From Hyphochytrium catenoides (lineage: Eukaryota > Sar > Hyphochytriomycetes > Hyphochytriales > Hyphochytriaceae), in the NCBI GenBank assembly GCA_900088475.1, contig FLMG01001247.1, positions 997 to 33,014 of the forward strand: a DNA stretch of 32,018 nucleotides, given 5' to 3'. The notes below the pieces were generated by a model. It saw only the letters and a list, made by a program, of their open reading frames with translations. It had not been told where the DNA came from and made no database searches. Positions within the stretch are counted from its first letter, which is position 1. Each line of letters begins with the position of its first letter. The translations under genes and the position numbers were made by a program. Shown here piece by piece: positions 10,325 to 21,918 of this stretch.

Positions 10325-13300
10325 ATGGCTAAGTTCTTCGTCTCTTGCTTAGCCTTCTTGGGCATTGCCAGCCAGCTCTTCTATGCCCACGCTGTGGACA
10401 GAAGCAAGTTTAGAACGTGTGCGGAGGCGTCATTCTGCAGGAGGCACCGCGGCCACACGGGGGAGAAGGTAGACCTAATAATTGGTAATTGGGAGCAAAC
10501 CCAAGGCTGATACTAGTGCGGCTTTGCTTCGAATTTTCTTGCTCTTCAGTATATTGTCAAGGCAGACACGGTCAAGGAAGGCAATGGTCTTGTGACCGCG
10601 GAGGTGGCGAATGAGCATGCTATCACCTTCTTGCTGGAGATCTACCTCTACGACAATCAAGTTGCAAGAGCTAAGATCAAGGAAAAGAACCCCATCCGCA
10701 GGCGCTGGGAGGTAACCTGTGGTCTTGCTATCCTTTCTTGAAGCATTATGTCTAATGGAAGCAATATTTAGGCTCCAGATGTCCTGCTCCCAGATAATCT
10801 GAAGCCCAGTACCTTTAGACTCCTTCAAGGCAATGATATGAGTCTTCCATCTGGCCTTCGTGCCGGAAGTTATGATCGCGTTATCCTCTACGAGGAGAAC
10901 TCAGCTGCCAAGCCGGCTGTTGCCATGAAGGTGTGTTGTTCAGACGCTTTGACCCGCTTCAAAAACGCTTCAAAAGGAGACTAAAACGCGTTGACCGCCA
11001 CTTTGCATCCACTTCCCGTAGTTCAATCCATTCCGCCTCGACTACTTTGTCAATGGAGAGCTAGGGGTAACGACAAATGCCAGGTGCCGTGCCGAGGTTA
11101 CGCTTCTCTGTTCCCATTTGCTATTCTAACCGCAGTGCCTGTCCTCATAGGAACATGTTCTACTTTGAACATTATCGGGAAAGGAGCAAGGTTGCAGCAG
11201 AAAAGGATGCCGCTGAGGACAAACTTGTAGAAAACAAGGGAGCACTGCCTGAGAAGGAGATTGTAGATTATGGGGAGGATGGAAAGGCAATATATGCCGA
11301 TGGTACCGTTGAGTCCCCTACTAAGGTTAGCCAAGTGCACTCATTTTATATAAGGACAGTGATCAAGTCTAACCAGACCTGTGCTTCAGGAAGAATCGAT
11401 TGGCACTGTCATAGATGAGGAGTCAGGGGTTTGGGAAGAAAACTTTGGCGGCCATGCGGTGAGTCCATGCCTCATCTCTATGTTTGGATCTTTTGTCTTC
11501 TTCACCTCAGAAGTACTTTTTTGGCCCATTCTACGGTCCTTATATCGTCTCCCTTTTCACAGGACTCGAAGCCCTACGGCCCTGCTTCTGTGGGCGTTGA
11601 CATCGACTTCCCTTCTTCCTCACACCTCTACGGCATTCCCGAGCACGCCGAGCGCATGTATGATTTTGAGTGTCGGCAGTTCTGCTTTAGTGAAAGTTCA
11701 TGGAGTACCCTCATATGGAGATAATAGGACAGAATCGATTCAACTCTTGTGCTGACTTACAGGGCTCTGAAGACGACGACTGGAGAAGGGGCTGAGTATG
11801 AGGAGCCGTATCGGATGTACAATTTAGATGTTTTCGAGTACGAGCTGTATGTTCCTATGGCGTTGTACGGTGAGGCTCCCAGCCCGTTGTGGTGGTTATT
11901 AATTGAGCACAGCACAAAGTGTCCGAATGCTCAACTGCCCTTTTCATCAACTCTCAATACTGGCTAGGCGCGATCCCATTCATGTTGGGCCACTCTACCA
12001 AGAGGACGCTGGGTATCTTCTGGCTAAATCCTACGGATACTTACGTGGACATCAGTCGCAGCGTTGAAGGGGGCATGCAGTCACAATGGGTCAGCGAGAG
12101 CGGCATATTTGACTTGTTCTATGTCCCCGGACCAAGACCTGAAGGTAGGCCTTGGAGAGTCTTGGTATAATTGGACCGAGGTGGTGCTCTATCATATTTT
12201 CGTGTCAGGTGACTGACTGAGTATCTTGGGGTCCAGATGTTTTCAGGCAGTATTCAAGCTTGACGGGCACCACTCCTGTCCCTCCTATCTTCTCCCTGGG
12301 ATATCACCAGTGCCGATGGAATTACAAGGACGAGAAGGATGTAGCACAGGTTAGAGTCTGCTCTCATTCAGCTCTTGCCGAGTCGTTTTTTCTCTATCGC
12401 GTCCGCTTATTGATAATATCTGTTGTCCACCTTTACTGGCTGTTTAGGTCAATCAAGGCTTTGAAGATCATAATATTCCATATGATGTGCTCTGGCTAGA
12501 CATTGAGCACACTGATGGCAAGCGCTACTACACATGGGACAACCACCTTTTCCCTCACCCGGTCAGTAATTAAGTTAGTTAGGAACCTGAGACTTTGATG
12601 TCCGGGGGCACTAGTTAGCGAGACGATGCTTGTAGTATTGAGTGCGAGCCACGGAAGGCAGCAAGACTTGGTGTTAAAGACCGGCAACAACCTTAAGTCT
12701 AAGGGTTCGGGGTTAAAGTAAGCGAATAGGCTAAGGAATGAGGACCAAACACATCTCGCTGACGACTGGCACGTCTACCAGGAGCAAATGCAACGAAACC
12801 TTTCGGAGTTAGGGCGAAAGATGGTTACAATTGTGGACCCTCATATCAAGAGAGACGATAACTACTATGTACACAAGGAAGCTACGCAGTTAGGCTTATA
12901 CATCAAAGACAAGGATGGAAAAGACTTTGATGGTTAGTTTTAGTATTTTTGGGCCAAATGTCCCATGAAATCTCTTAGCCATCTTGGTCTCATTAGTTCT
13001 TATTGATCCCTCTCCTTCTCCCTCATTAGCCTCCTTGCAATGTCCCTCATCTCTATATTCAACGTTTTGTCTCCTAAACACTACTGCGCATAGTCTTTTA
13101 TAACCCTTTTCGGCCTGCCGATCAGGATTCTCTAAATTGTACGCCTACAGGTTGGTGCTGGCCTGGTTCTTCGTCTTATCTAGACTTCACGAGCGCCGAG
13201 GTGCGCCAATGGTGGTCAAAGCAGTTTGGCTACGACAAATACAAGGTAGGGAGCAGGCGCAGGGCCCTGCGTGTGTTACGCTCCAGAGTACAATCTGAAG

Positions 13301-15701
13301 CATGGAGTGAAAGGCTGCCAAGGGAATGAGCGCCATAGACTGCGACACTAACATTTTTTTTCAGGGAAGCACACCGTCACTATATACATGGAACGACATG
13401 AACGAACCCTCGGTTTTCAATGGACCAGAGGTTTCTATGCCCCGAGACTGCAAGGTACCAAGCCATCCTCGCATCTGGTTCCGTTTATGGGCTGTTTGGC
13501 TACATCTGCTATTGATAGGCTTTCCAACCCTATTCACCGCTTGCCTTGCTGCCTAATCCGCTAATTCTCGGCTGTCCCCCTACTCCTGTCTCTCAGAACC
13601 GTGAGGGGGTGGAGCATCGCGACTGGCACAATCTTTACGGACACTACATGCACCGCGCTACCAGTGAGGGTCTCGTCATGAGAAATGCGGATAAAGACAC
13701 CCGGCCGTTCGTCCTGTCCCGCTCTTTCTTTGCTGGATCGCAGCGCTTTGGCGCCATCTGGACAGGTACCCCCTAGAGCAACATAGAGATGCTAGTACAC
13801 ACGAGTTCTGGCTCTGAGAGAAGAGAGACACACAAAAGCTGTGGGCTGGTAAAGAAAAGAAAATTTTACATGGCACAAGGCTTTCGGCAGTCGATGATGC
13901 CATCAACGCTAATCGAAGTTTTCTCAGGCGATAACGAAGCCAAATGGGATCACTTAGAGGTAGCAGCCCCGATGCTTCTCTCTATGAATATAGCTGGCTT
14001 GCCCTTCATTGGCGCTGACGTTGGGGGCTTCTTTGGCAATCCTAACACAGAGTTACTTGTGCGATGGTATCAGGTATGTAGGATGTGCTCAGAAACGTGA
14101 TTTGGCCGAGAGGATAGGTGGAGAGCTGTCCCTAGGGATGGAGAAATAGCCTGATGCTGAACGGTGCCTGTTACGTTGTAATGTCCCTTTAACAGGCTGG
14201 AGCCTACCAACCCTTCTTCAGAGGACACGCACATCATGATGCGAAACGCCGCGAGCCGTGGCTGTTTGGGGAGCCCACCACGTCGCAGATTCGCAAAGCA
14301 ATTCTGGCCCGCTATGCACTGCTTCCCTACTGGTTAGTGTGAACGCAAAATTGTTTCTTCTGGCACTTCTGCGTTACATAAGCCTACATGTCTGCATACT
14401 TCATCTACTACCTCGTCGTAGTACCCCTGTCTCAGCCATGGACCTGCCATCACTGCCCTTGTGGTACCCTGCTCACTGACAGCGGCTATCCCAGTCTTTA
14501 CATTATGTTTCCACCATTTGACACGCCTCCATTCTCTTTGTCTCCCTCAGGTATACCCTGTTCGCTAATCATGAGAAGACTGGGATGCCTGTTATGCGTC
14601 CTCTCTGGGTGCATTATCCTGAAGAGAAGGAGACATTAGACTTAGATGACCAGTGGCTAGTAGGTCGTGATTTGCTGGTCAAGCCCGTTACCAAAGAGGG
14701 CGTCAAAGAAGCTGAAATTTACCTTCCGGGAGGGGCAAGGGAGCTCTGGTAAGACGTCTGTACCGCTTAGTCACCTCCTTCCTTTCCTATAGTTTTTTAC
14801 TTAGGAAAAGGTTATGTTCCCTCCTGGCTTGAGCTTTCAATAACCTCCTCCTTCGGATGCCATAACCGCTTTCCCGCCGTTGCCAAGGTATGACGCTGAG
14901 ACGATGGACGTCTTGGAGGGTGGAAGAAGAGTGACAGTGGCGGCGGCCCTAGAGCACATCCCAGTCTTTCAGAGAGGAGGTAGCATCATCGCTCGAAAGC
15001 AAAGGGTTAGGAGGAGCACCAAGCAGATGTTTGGAGACCCGTACACCCTCTGGGTTGCACTCGACGGAAAGAAAGAGGTAATGCACATATCAACGGCAAA
15101 TATGTCTTGCTCGGCAACCACCTGACCTGGGACGCCTTGTTCCTTATCACTGACAATCTAACCCTATCCTAAATCGATCCTCGCTTACGTTGACGATGTA
15201 TCTGTAGGCTGAGGGAGAGCTCTACCTTGATGACGAGCAGAGCTTCAAGTACCAGCAAGGAGAGTTTAGACGACGTAAGCTCTCTTTTGTAGACAACAAA
15301 CTGCAATCCTCTCGTTTGGATGGCGGGAAGAAGTTTGCCCCTGATAATCTGATCGAACGAGTAATTATTGGAGGACTCGGACGGGCACCGAGCAAGGTCA
15401 TCAACAGCGACAACATTGGTCTGGATGCAGAGTACTTGGTGGGTCATAGTTTCTGCCGTCACACTTCGCTTTCTTCTCCTTCCTGGTGATTCCCACTTGT
15501 TCTCCACCCCACGATCTAGTTCATGTAAAATCCACGCGTTTCCACCGTCTGCTGGCCCCATTCAGACCTGCCTCCATCATAACCGAATGCTGTCAATTGG
15601 CGCCCTTCTCACCCTAACAGGTGGAGAGCGATGCCCTCATTATTCGCAAGCCCTTGATCAAGGCAGCCTACGACTGGACAATTACTCTTCACTTCAATTG
15701 A
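10325..15701 (+). CDS. GANAB: Glucosidase II alpha subunit (GH31 alpha-glucosidase)
   Basis: Twenty-one exons, 967 aa: join(10325..10468,10550..10711,10772..10930,11022..11083,11151..11325,11390..11458,11563..11657,11763..11869,11968..12144,12237..12349,12448..12561,12743..12932,13151..13245,13365..13454,13597..13765,13928..14073,14196..14332,14551..14748,14888..15077,15208..15438,15621..15701). All 20 introns are GT-AG (60-218 nt) and keep frame. Residues 1-23 are a signal peptide; the mature start [15 protein letters not shown] matches animal enzymes. The enzyme trims the two inner alpha-1,3-glucoses of N-glycans in the ER lumen, feeding the calnexin cycle. Landmarks: [52 protein letters not shown], catalytic nucleophile Asp in WNDMNEPS (exon 14), acid/base Asp in the [12 protein letters not shown] segment (exons 15-16) and [11 protein letters not shown]. 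No KDEL is present, as usual; retention depends on the beta subunit. Gene symbol is by homology. Confidence 0.97.
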
Positions 15702-15835
15702 TCTGATAGAGCCAGTGTGACTTGTCGATGCAGGCAACCAGAAGGCAGGCGAAGAAAATGGTAGCCCTCCTCTTAGACTTTACCTAAGCTACAATGAATA
15801 ATCAAACCTAGAGAAGTACCTCTTCTTTCACTTAT

Positions 15836-16339
15836 CTAAGATGCATGGGGGTTACGTAGAACTAGAATCACTGAATCTCCGCGTAAGAACATTTTGCTGA
15901 TGAGTCTGTCCTTATTGACAGGTTTGGCCTTCTTTCCTTTGCCAGACTTTGGCACTTCGGTCCACATCTCTTTTACATTCTCAAGTACCCTGCAGCCACG
16001 AGGAGTTACCACGTTAGTTTTAAGTTTAGAGGGTATACCAGCAAAGGAAAGCATGACATACATGTTCATATGCCTATCAAAGGCCTTCACACGTGCTAAC
16101 AGCTTGTGGTTGTTTCTAACATTGATAAGAACCTGAGAGTTATTCTTGACGCTTTGCATAAGAACAGACAGTGGTCCTGTGGAGAAGTCCTCCTCATCTT
16201 TTTGCTCCCGCTTATCATTTGTCCTGTCGTCACCAGAAACCTTTGGTTAGCAAGTCCCATGTAGCTGATCTTGAACCTAGAACACAGAACTCTGTAACTC
16301 CTAGCTCTCATGATACTTTAGAGGCACTTACGAGGCCAT
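15836..16339 (-). CDS. SNRPD2: Small nuclear ribonucleoprotein SmD2
   Basis: CDS complement(join(15836..15989,16062..16223,16332..16339)), 107 aa. The first coding exon is only 8 nt (ATG GCC TC) with a strong GTAAGT donor; introns are 108 and 72 nt. The joined protein follows human SmD2 nearly residue for residue: [35 protein letters not shown] (Sm1), [20 protein letters not shown], and [14 protein letters not shown] (Sm2). SmD2 is one of seven proteins in the heteroheptameric Sm ring on U1, U2, U4 and U5 snRNAs, assembled in the cytoplasm and working in the nucleus. The 72-nt intron has no stop in frame, so its retention would insert 24 residues between the Sm1 half and VLENV; homology shows it is an intron. 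The gene converges with glucosidase II at 134 bp. Confidence 0.97.
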
Positions 16340-18120
16340 CTTTTATGCTTGAAAGGTGTCAGACTCTAAGATGACCTTCCGAACGATGCACTTGTTTTGT
16401 TCTCCCTCTATGCAGGTATCTGTCGTACAGGAGCTCCGAGAAGTGCTGCAGAATCTCCAAAACTGTCTGTAAAGCTCCAGATTAAAATCTGGAAATCTGC
16501 GGTGGAAGGTGGCGATCCACTTACACAGCTCCAGGAGAAGGTCTGGAATGGGTGAATATACAGCCTGAATTTACTGTTGTTGTAGTCGTTGTACAAGTAC
16601 AGGTAGCGGCATCTACATAAATGGCTAAGGGTTACTTATTCTTATGAGAACGACGAACTCTTCCAAAGGACGAGGTAGCGTTGAACAAGTATTATATCTA
16701 CCTGTATTTCTATACTTGCTCAGGAATTTGGTATTTACTTGAGGGTGTTGCTGATCTGAGTAGAAATAAAACAGTAGAGCTACTTGCACACACATAGTTC
16801 TATTAGTTCTACTGTTGCCCCTTCTTCACTTCCCAAATCATAGAGTTCAGCCTCCCAATTCGATTACTTGGGGAACAATCAGCAGCACAATGAGAAGCGA
16901 CTGGTAGTTCTATTGGTGCTGCTCCTCCCTGCAAGCATCAAGCATCATCGCTGATATTATTGATGGATGATGAAACTGCATAAGGCCTTACTGTGCAGAG
17001 GTGGTTTAGTGTGCTTGTCATAATAGTCTCACGGGTAGTAAAGTTCCAATTATTGCTGGAGGCACCATGGTGGTGTTGAGATCAATTACTAGTCCACGAG
17101 AAGCGGCAGCCATCACCACGGTGGTCATCTCTGCGGCGCAGCAACAGCACGAGGAGGCAGCAGCATCGTCTGTTTGCTGGTATTCTCATAGTAGCAGCAA
17201 GTGCCCTGTTATATGTCAATGGGTTTAGCTTAGCCTTCGCTTCGGCTGGCCAGGCCTTAGCTTCCACACAAAGCTTCGAAGAGGAAGACTCTAAGGCGAT
17301 TCTAACGAATTTCTTCTTAGTTCAAACTTTATTTTTCGCTCATTAACATTGTTGGCAACGACAAATCGATCTCAGAGCAAAACGCAGAGAGGAGAAGAGG
17401 GAAGGGGATGCGGTGAGAGCGTCCTCCTTCGTAGTAGTAGCGCTATTCTAAGTCAATTCCCCTTGGCCCAGAAGACTCGGATACCGATCCTCGTCGGCTA
17501 CTGCCCCCGGACTGTGTGCTAGTTGTACGTAGCTTGCTATTTGCGCCACGTGAACTGGCGTTCTCTTTTCTGTTGTGTAAGCTGGCGACCTTCGTTGCGT
17601 TATTATCGTTCTAAGACAAATGTTCCCCTCTGGTACAATTACACGTCGAACAACTTTTCTAAACACCATTTTTTATTCAACGCAGATTGCAGGCAGTAGC
17701 AAGAATGTGCCGGTTGCCCGCACCGCTCGGCTGACTCGAGAGAAGAAGAAGGAGACGAAGTGGGATAGACCAATGTCATCACACGCAGCAGCAGTTCCGT
17801 CTAGACAAGCAAACAAGTGCATCAGCACGGTCCACAACTTCTGTTGGTCGACTATATCAGCGACTCGGGGCCCATCGACTTCTTGTCTGCAGGACAACGA
17901 GGATGGAGGCGATCATCATCTCAGAGCTGGTTGTGTGAAGAGCTGCTTCTTCTTCTGGTGATGGCCACAGGAGAAAAGGCGCTACTCATGCTGTCCCAAA
18001 CAAACAAGCACCCACTCATGCTTAGTCTTTCTCAAAAATGGTTATTCTGACCCTTCGCGGAGAATTATTGGAGATGGCTACGGCGACGTCGTTCTTAACG
18101 ACACACTTTCGTCATTGCTC

Positions 18121-18371
18121 TTAGCCATTACTACCGAGTTCTAATAAGCCGGGCGGTGAAGTGAAAGTCTGAATATGGTGCTTCCTTTCTAGTAAATAGG
18201 AGTGAGTGCCCTTCATATCAATAGCTACTACCTTTCCATCATCATTTTGTCCTTGCGCCTCCCAGAACTCGTAAGGAGATTGGGACGCCGCCTCGCGATC
18301 AAAGTAGAAAAGGTAGCGCGCTGTTATTCTATCGGGAGGTCCGATGATTGATCTATCCACCACGAAGAGGA
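18121..18371 (-). CDS. Candidate terminal exon of an unknown gene
   Basis: An 82-residue frame ends at TAA (18121-18123) and begins right after a good acceptor (ctatgcag at 18372). The text looks like ordinary globular protein: LFVVDRSIIGPPDRITARYL, FDREAASQSPYEFWEAQGQ, KVVAIDMKGTHSYLLERK. A further minus-strand frame at 18491-18682 ends in a CCGGTGAGC donor, but its phase does not join to this exon, so the upstream part is unresolved. No family was recognised. Composition is balanced, unlike the surrounding low-complexity frames. Confidence 0.28.
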
Positions 18372-21082
18372 CTGCATAGTAGATGACACAGAGTGCTTAG
18401 CTACTCTTTGATATATCTTTTTTTGTGGATCTCAAACGTAATAGACCTAATGAAAGGAGCTGAGTGGAGGTATGATGGTGGCCGAGCTGCTCACCGGTTA
18501 GTTGCTACAGGGTCGGCGAGGGAAGCAAGAAGGGCCTTCTTATTAGTTATTCCAGTGGCAGTTGGTGGGTGGTGCACTTTATCGAGGACTAAGTGGACCG
18601 GAGAGAACCCCCATACAATAGAAGAATGAGAAGTGGGTGTAACCGATGCTGCTAGCGAAGATGGTGGTGGTGAAGCCAACAACTAGTAGAACCTTAGTAG
18701 CAGTACCTGGAAGTGACAGATAGCCCTGTGGTATGCCTTAATTGATCATCATTGGTGGTTGGGAGATGCCTACTACGCTGAGGACGCTTTGTCCGTTCCA
18801 CCCCCCACCATAGTAGTATTAGAAAGAAACCTCCTATTATTATTCTTCATCGTCTTTTCTATCTTCCTCAGGGTGGCAGAACAAGAAGAGTCATCCATAC
18901 CATTGTTTCAAGGCGGCCAGAGCTTAAATTTCCCCACGGTTGTCGTGGCCACTTCTTCATCATGTAATCATCAATCATATTAATATAACAACACTGGGGG
19001 AGATAACAACGGCCACGACACGCATGAGGCAAGAAGTAAGGGGTGTCCTAGAAAAGAGCACATGCCCTAGTGAAAGGCTCAACAAACGACAAAAGGACGG
19101 AGAAGAGCGATACGTGGAGAAAAGAGAAATCAGATACGGGACGCCGCCGAGCCTGCTGGTGCATCATATAGAGCCCAGCATAGAGCATGATATCCAACTC
19201 CATCACCACAGCCTCGGCTATGAGCAGGACCAGTGGCGGGGCAATGGCCAGACTCCCCACGGGGGCGGTATCAATGAACCTTCCTGGAGACTTCACTACC
19301 CATACGGCCATCAATCAAAAAAATAGATGGTCTGTCGACTCTTAAGATAACAACAGCAGTCATGCTTCATGCGCTATTACTAATAACCCTTATTATCCCA
19401 AACTATCTTCCTATCAAGTAGCACTTGTAGCGACGCCATACAGGTGGCCGATGCCAAATCGAACAATTATGAACTTATAAGATCTGATAATTGAGCTCTT
19501 TCGTTTGTGTTGATTATTATGAGGCCGGGGAGTTGTTGAAGTCCTTGTTCGGCCGCCCTTCTGGATGTGACGACTGAGTGAGTAACAACTCCATTCTTGA
19601 TGGTCCCTTTCAACAGAAAGAAACGAAATAGTTTTCTTCTTGGTGGAGGAAAGATGTTGGTGCCATCATCATCATCATCTTCCCGAAGACCCTTAAGTCA
19701 ATCATCGTTGTTGTTACGGTGGTTGGGCGGATGGCCACTAGCGAGGACCCTACAGCGGGAGAGCACACAAATTTATCTTATCACAACAAGCCATATGAAC
19801 TCCTGGTACCGCTGAAGATAATTCTCTATTAGCATCTTCGAAAAACCATAACAGTATCTTCACAATAGTGAGATTTGTTGAGTGATGATATCCTTTTTTT
19901 GGACATGACGCCTTGTGATGATAATCATACTCCTCATTAACAAGAAGAGGAAAAGCAAGAGTATTCGCAACAAGAAGGCGTATGAAGTAGCGACGCTAAG
20001 GAGCAAGACAATGGTGGAGTCTCATGATCATTATTATCAGTTGTTAGAGATGTAGTAAAGAGAAGAACCAGAAAGCTTTATTATCATCCTGCTTTCCTGG
20101 AGGATCCTCCTGCTGCCATCCCGCTAAAAAAGAAGATGAGACGCTAGTATTCACCACCCTCATCATCTTACGTCTTATCGACCACCCACCCCGAACTCCT
20201 GGCCGGTGTTACTTACCTCTTCTTCCTCACTCTTGAATGAAGTTCTGAGGAAGGGAGAACAAGCGACCAGAGCTTTCAAACAACAACAAGGATCCCAACT
20301 ACAAGCGAGGCGAGGAACGTGTCCCACCCAGCCCACGGCAAGCGGCGGCGACTGGCGGCCGCTCGTTTATAACTGAGTTCTATGGAAAAAGTAGTAATAG
20401 CGTTTGTGTTGTATTTATGTACCCACAAAGACCGTTGAAACGGTACAGGAGTATACCCCTCCATCCAGATTACTAATAAATGCAAGGAAACCTATCAGCA
20501 AAGCTTACCATGCCGTTACCAATATTTCCAGTTCTCGACGGTGTGCTGTATGGGGGAAACCCGCGTCAACTTTTAGAAGCTTTCAAAAGTGCAGTGGAAA
20601 CCTTTGTTATTGTGCTATTCAAAATACCATCCTGAATAGAGGTCACATCACCTGTAGTTGATTGTAGTAGTAAGTAGCCCTTATTTTCTAGTTGTACATA
20701 ATATTCGGAGGTAATAATACGCATTGAAGCGGCCCCCCTCACTCTTGCCTTGGTTTTATCACTACCTTCTCCCACCCACTCCTATACTGATATCCCTCCC
20801 AGGAAAATATGAAGGCAGACATTTATTTGGTAGAACACACACAAGTAGACAGAGGTGGAAAAGACTTTTCCCCAACTAGCCCCACTTTGCTATCTCATAC
20901 ACTTGCATGACGTATCTCGTATCCCCAATTATGCTTATCTCAAAGTTCAGATACTTTGTGGTGTTGAACCATTCATGGCCTCCTCTTTCTCCCCATATGA
21001 TCTCTCGCATTTTCTATTTTCTCGCTCTGTCTGGTGTGCCTTACTCAAGTTTCCTGCTTCCGCCACTTTCAAGTTTTGTCTG

Positions 21083-21123
21083 AGCAGCAGCGAGCAAGAG
21101 CAGCAGCAACAGCAGCAGCAGGG
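21083..21123. repeat. CAG-rich imperfect trinucleotide repeat
   Basis: Imperfect run of CAG with CAA and GAG interruptions. On the plus strand one frame reads a Gln-rich stretch, but the surrounding 150-residue open frame has no recognisable domain and is not called as a gene. Confidence 0.85.
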
Positions 21124-21434
21124 AAAGCAAGAGGTCAGGCTCCACTCCTCAGATCAGCAGCTCACTCTGTCTGTCTGTCCACCCAATCCCTGCTCTCGCC
21201 CTACTGTTGTCTGCTTTTCACCTGCATCGCCAGGAAATCAGGGACAAACGACAGAAGAAGTTGGCTCCTTTCACTCTTTTCTTACTTGTCAAATAGCCCA
21301 AGTCTGAGGCTCACTCCACACTAGTAATTCACCGTCTTCTTCTTCTTCTGTGTTGCTCTTTCAACGTGCATGGCCTTTCTTTGCCAAGGTTGAACAGAGT
21401 GCGGTTTCTCCTCTTCCTGACGCTTAGCCTTCCT

Positions 21435-21785
21435 CTATTCATTAGGGAACAGTGGCGGTAGTAGGTTCCATAGGGGTGGACGGTAGCCATCATCTTGCGT
21501 CTGAAGGTCTTTTCATCCTTAGCAGAGCAATTTCTTGGTGCTTCGACTGTTAACCAGGTGCATATACTCCTCTTTCCAAGCGTCAACTTTGCGAAAGTAA
21601 GTGCTGCTTGGAGCTCGATTAGTACTAATAAGAGGGGACACAAGTGTCAGCCGCGCCCCATCTCTCCTATTCTGGCCCCGATAATGTCGATGTTCGTCAC
21701 TGACCATATTGTTTCTGCTACTGCTGCTGGTGCACCTCACACACTTCACTCTAGGGGCAACTAAAAAGGCCCTCCTCTTAACCAT
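21435..21785 (-). CDS. Candidate small basic protein, 98 aa
   Basis: Proposed CDS complement(join(21435..21500,21555..21785)) with a 54-nt GT-AG phase-0 intron (gttaac...cttcag). It starts with ATG (MVKRRAFLVAPRVKCVRC, including a CxxC) and ends TQDDGYRPPLWNLLPP before PLFPNE. The size and basic N-terminus would suit a small mitochondrial or ribosomal protein, but no family was recognised. Reading the intron through gives alternative, very basic text in another frame. It would be divergent from the BAH-PAH gene, with about 130 bp between starts. Confidence 0.28.
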
Positions 21786-21918
21786 CAGCTGGACAATGCT
21801 ACTGGACAACCGGGTGTCGGTGTCCTAGCAGTGAGGGTGTTTGTCATGGTTGCTGTCTGCCTGCTGATCAAGGGGAAAGATAATCTCTATTTAGACCGTG
21901 GTGGGTAGACAGAAGAAA

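Larger units (their letters stand above)
16340..21918. other. Gene-poor 5.6 kb stretch
   Basis: Apart from two weak candidates (18121-18371 and 21435-21785, listed separately), I see no recognisable gene. Open frames in this stretch are short, often start at TTG or GTG and show biased composition. The DNA is rich in CAT, CAG, GAA and TAG trinucleotide runs, for example CATCATCATCATCAT near 19664 and the CAG-rich tract near 21083. No tRNA T-loop, snRNA-like conserved block, long terminal repeat or transposase motif was found. The proximal part should contain the SmD2 promoter and the distal part the promoter or 5' UTR of the BAH-PAH gene. Confidence 0.5.

Noticed and set aside
10028-10510. A 160-aa frame starting at 10028 as a separate gene.
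   Set aside because: Its second half is exon 1 of glucosidase II starting at 10325, and the part after 10468 reads into the first intron; the first half has no recognisable content.
20855-21307. Gln-rich 150-aa frame.
   Set aside because: Its main feature is the CAG repeat; the rest is pyrimidine-rich, without a domain or splice context.
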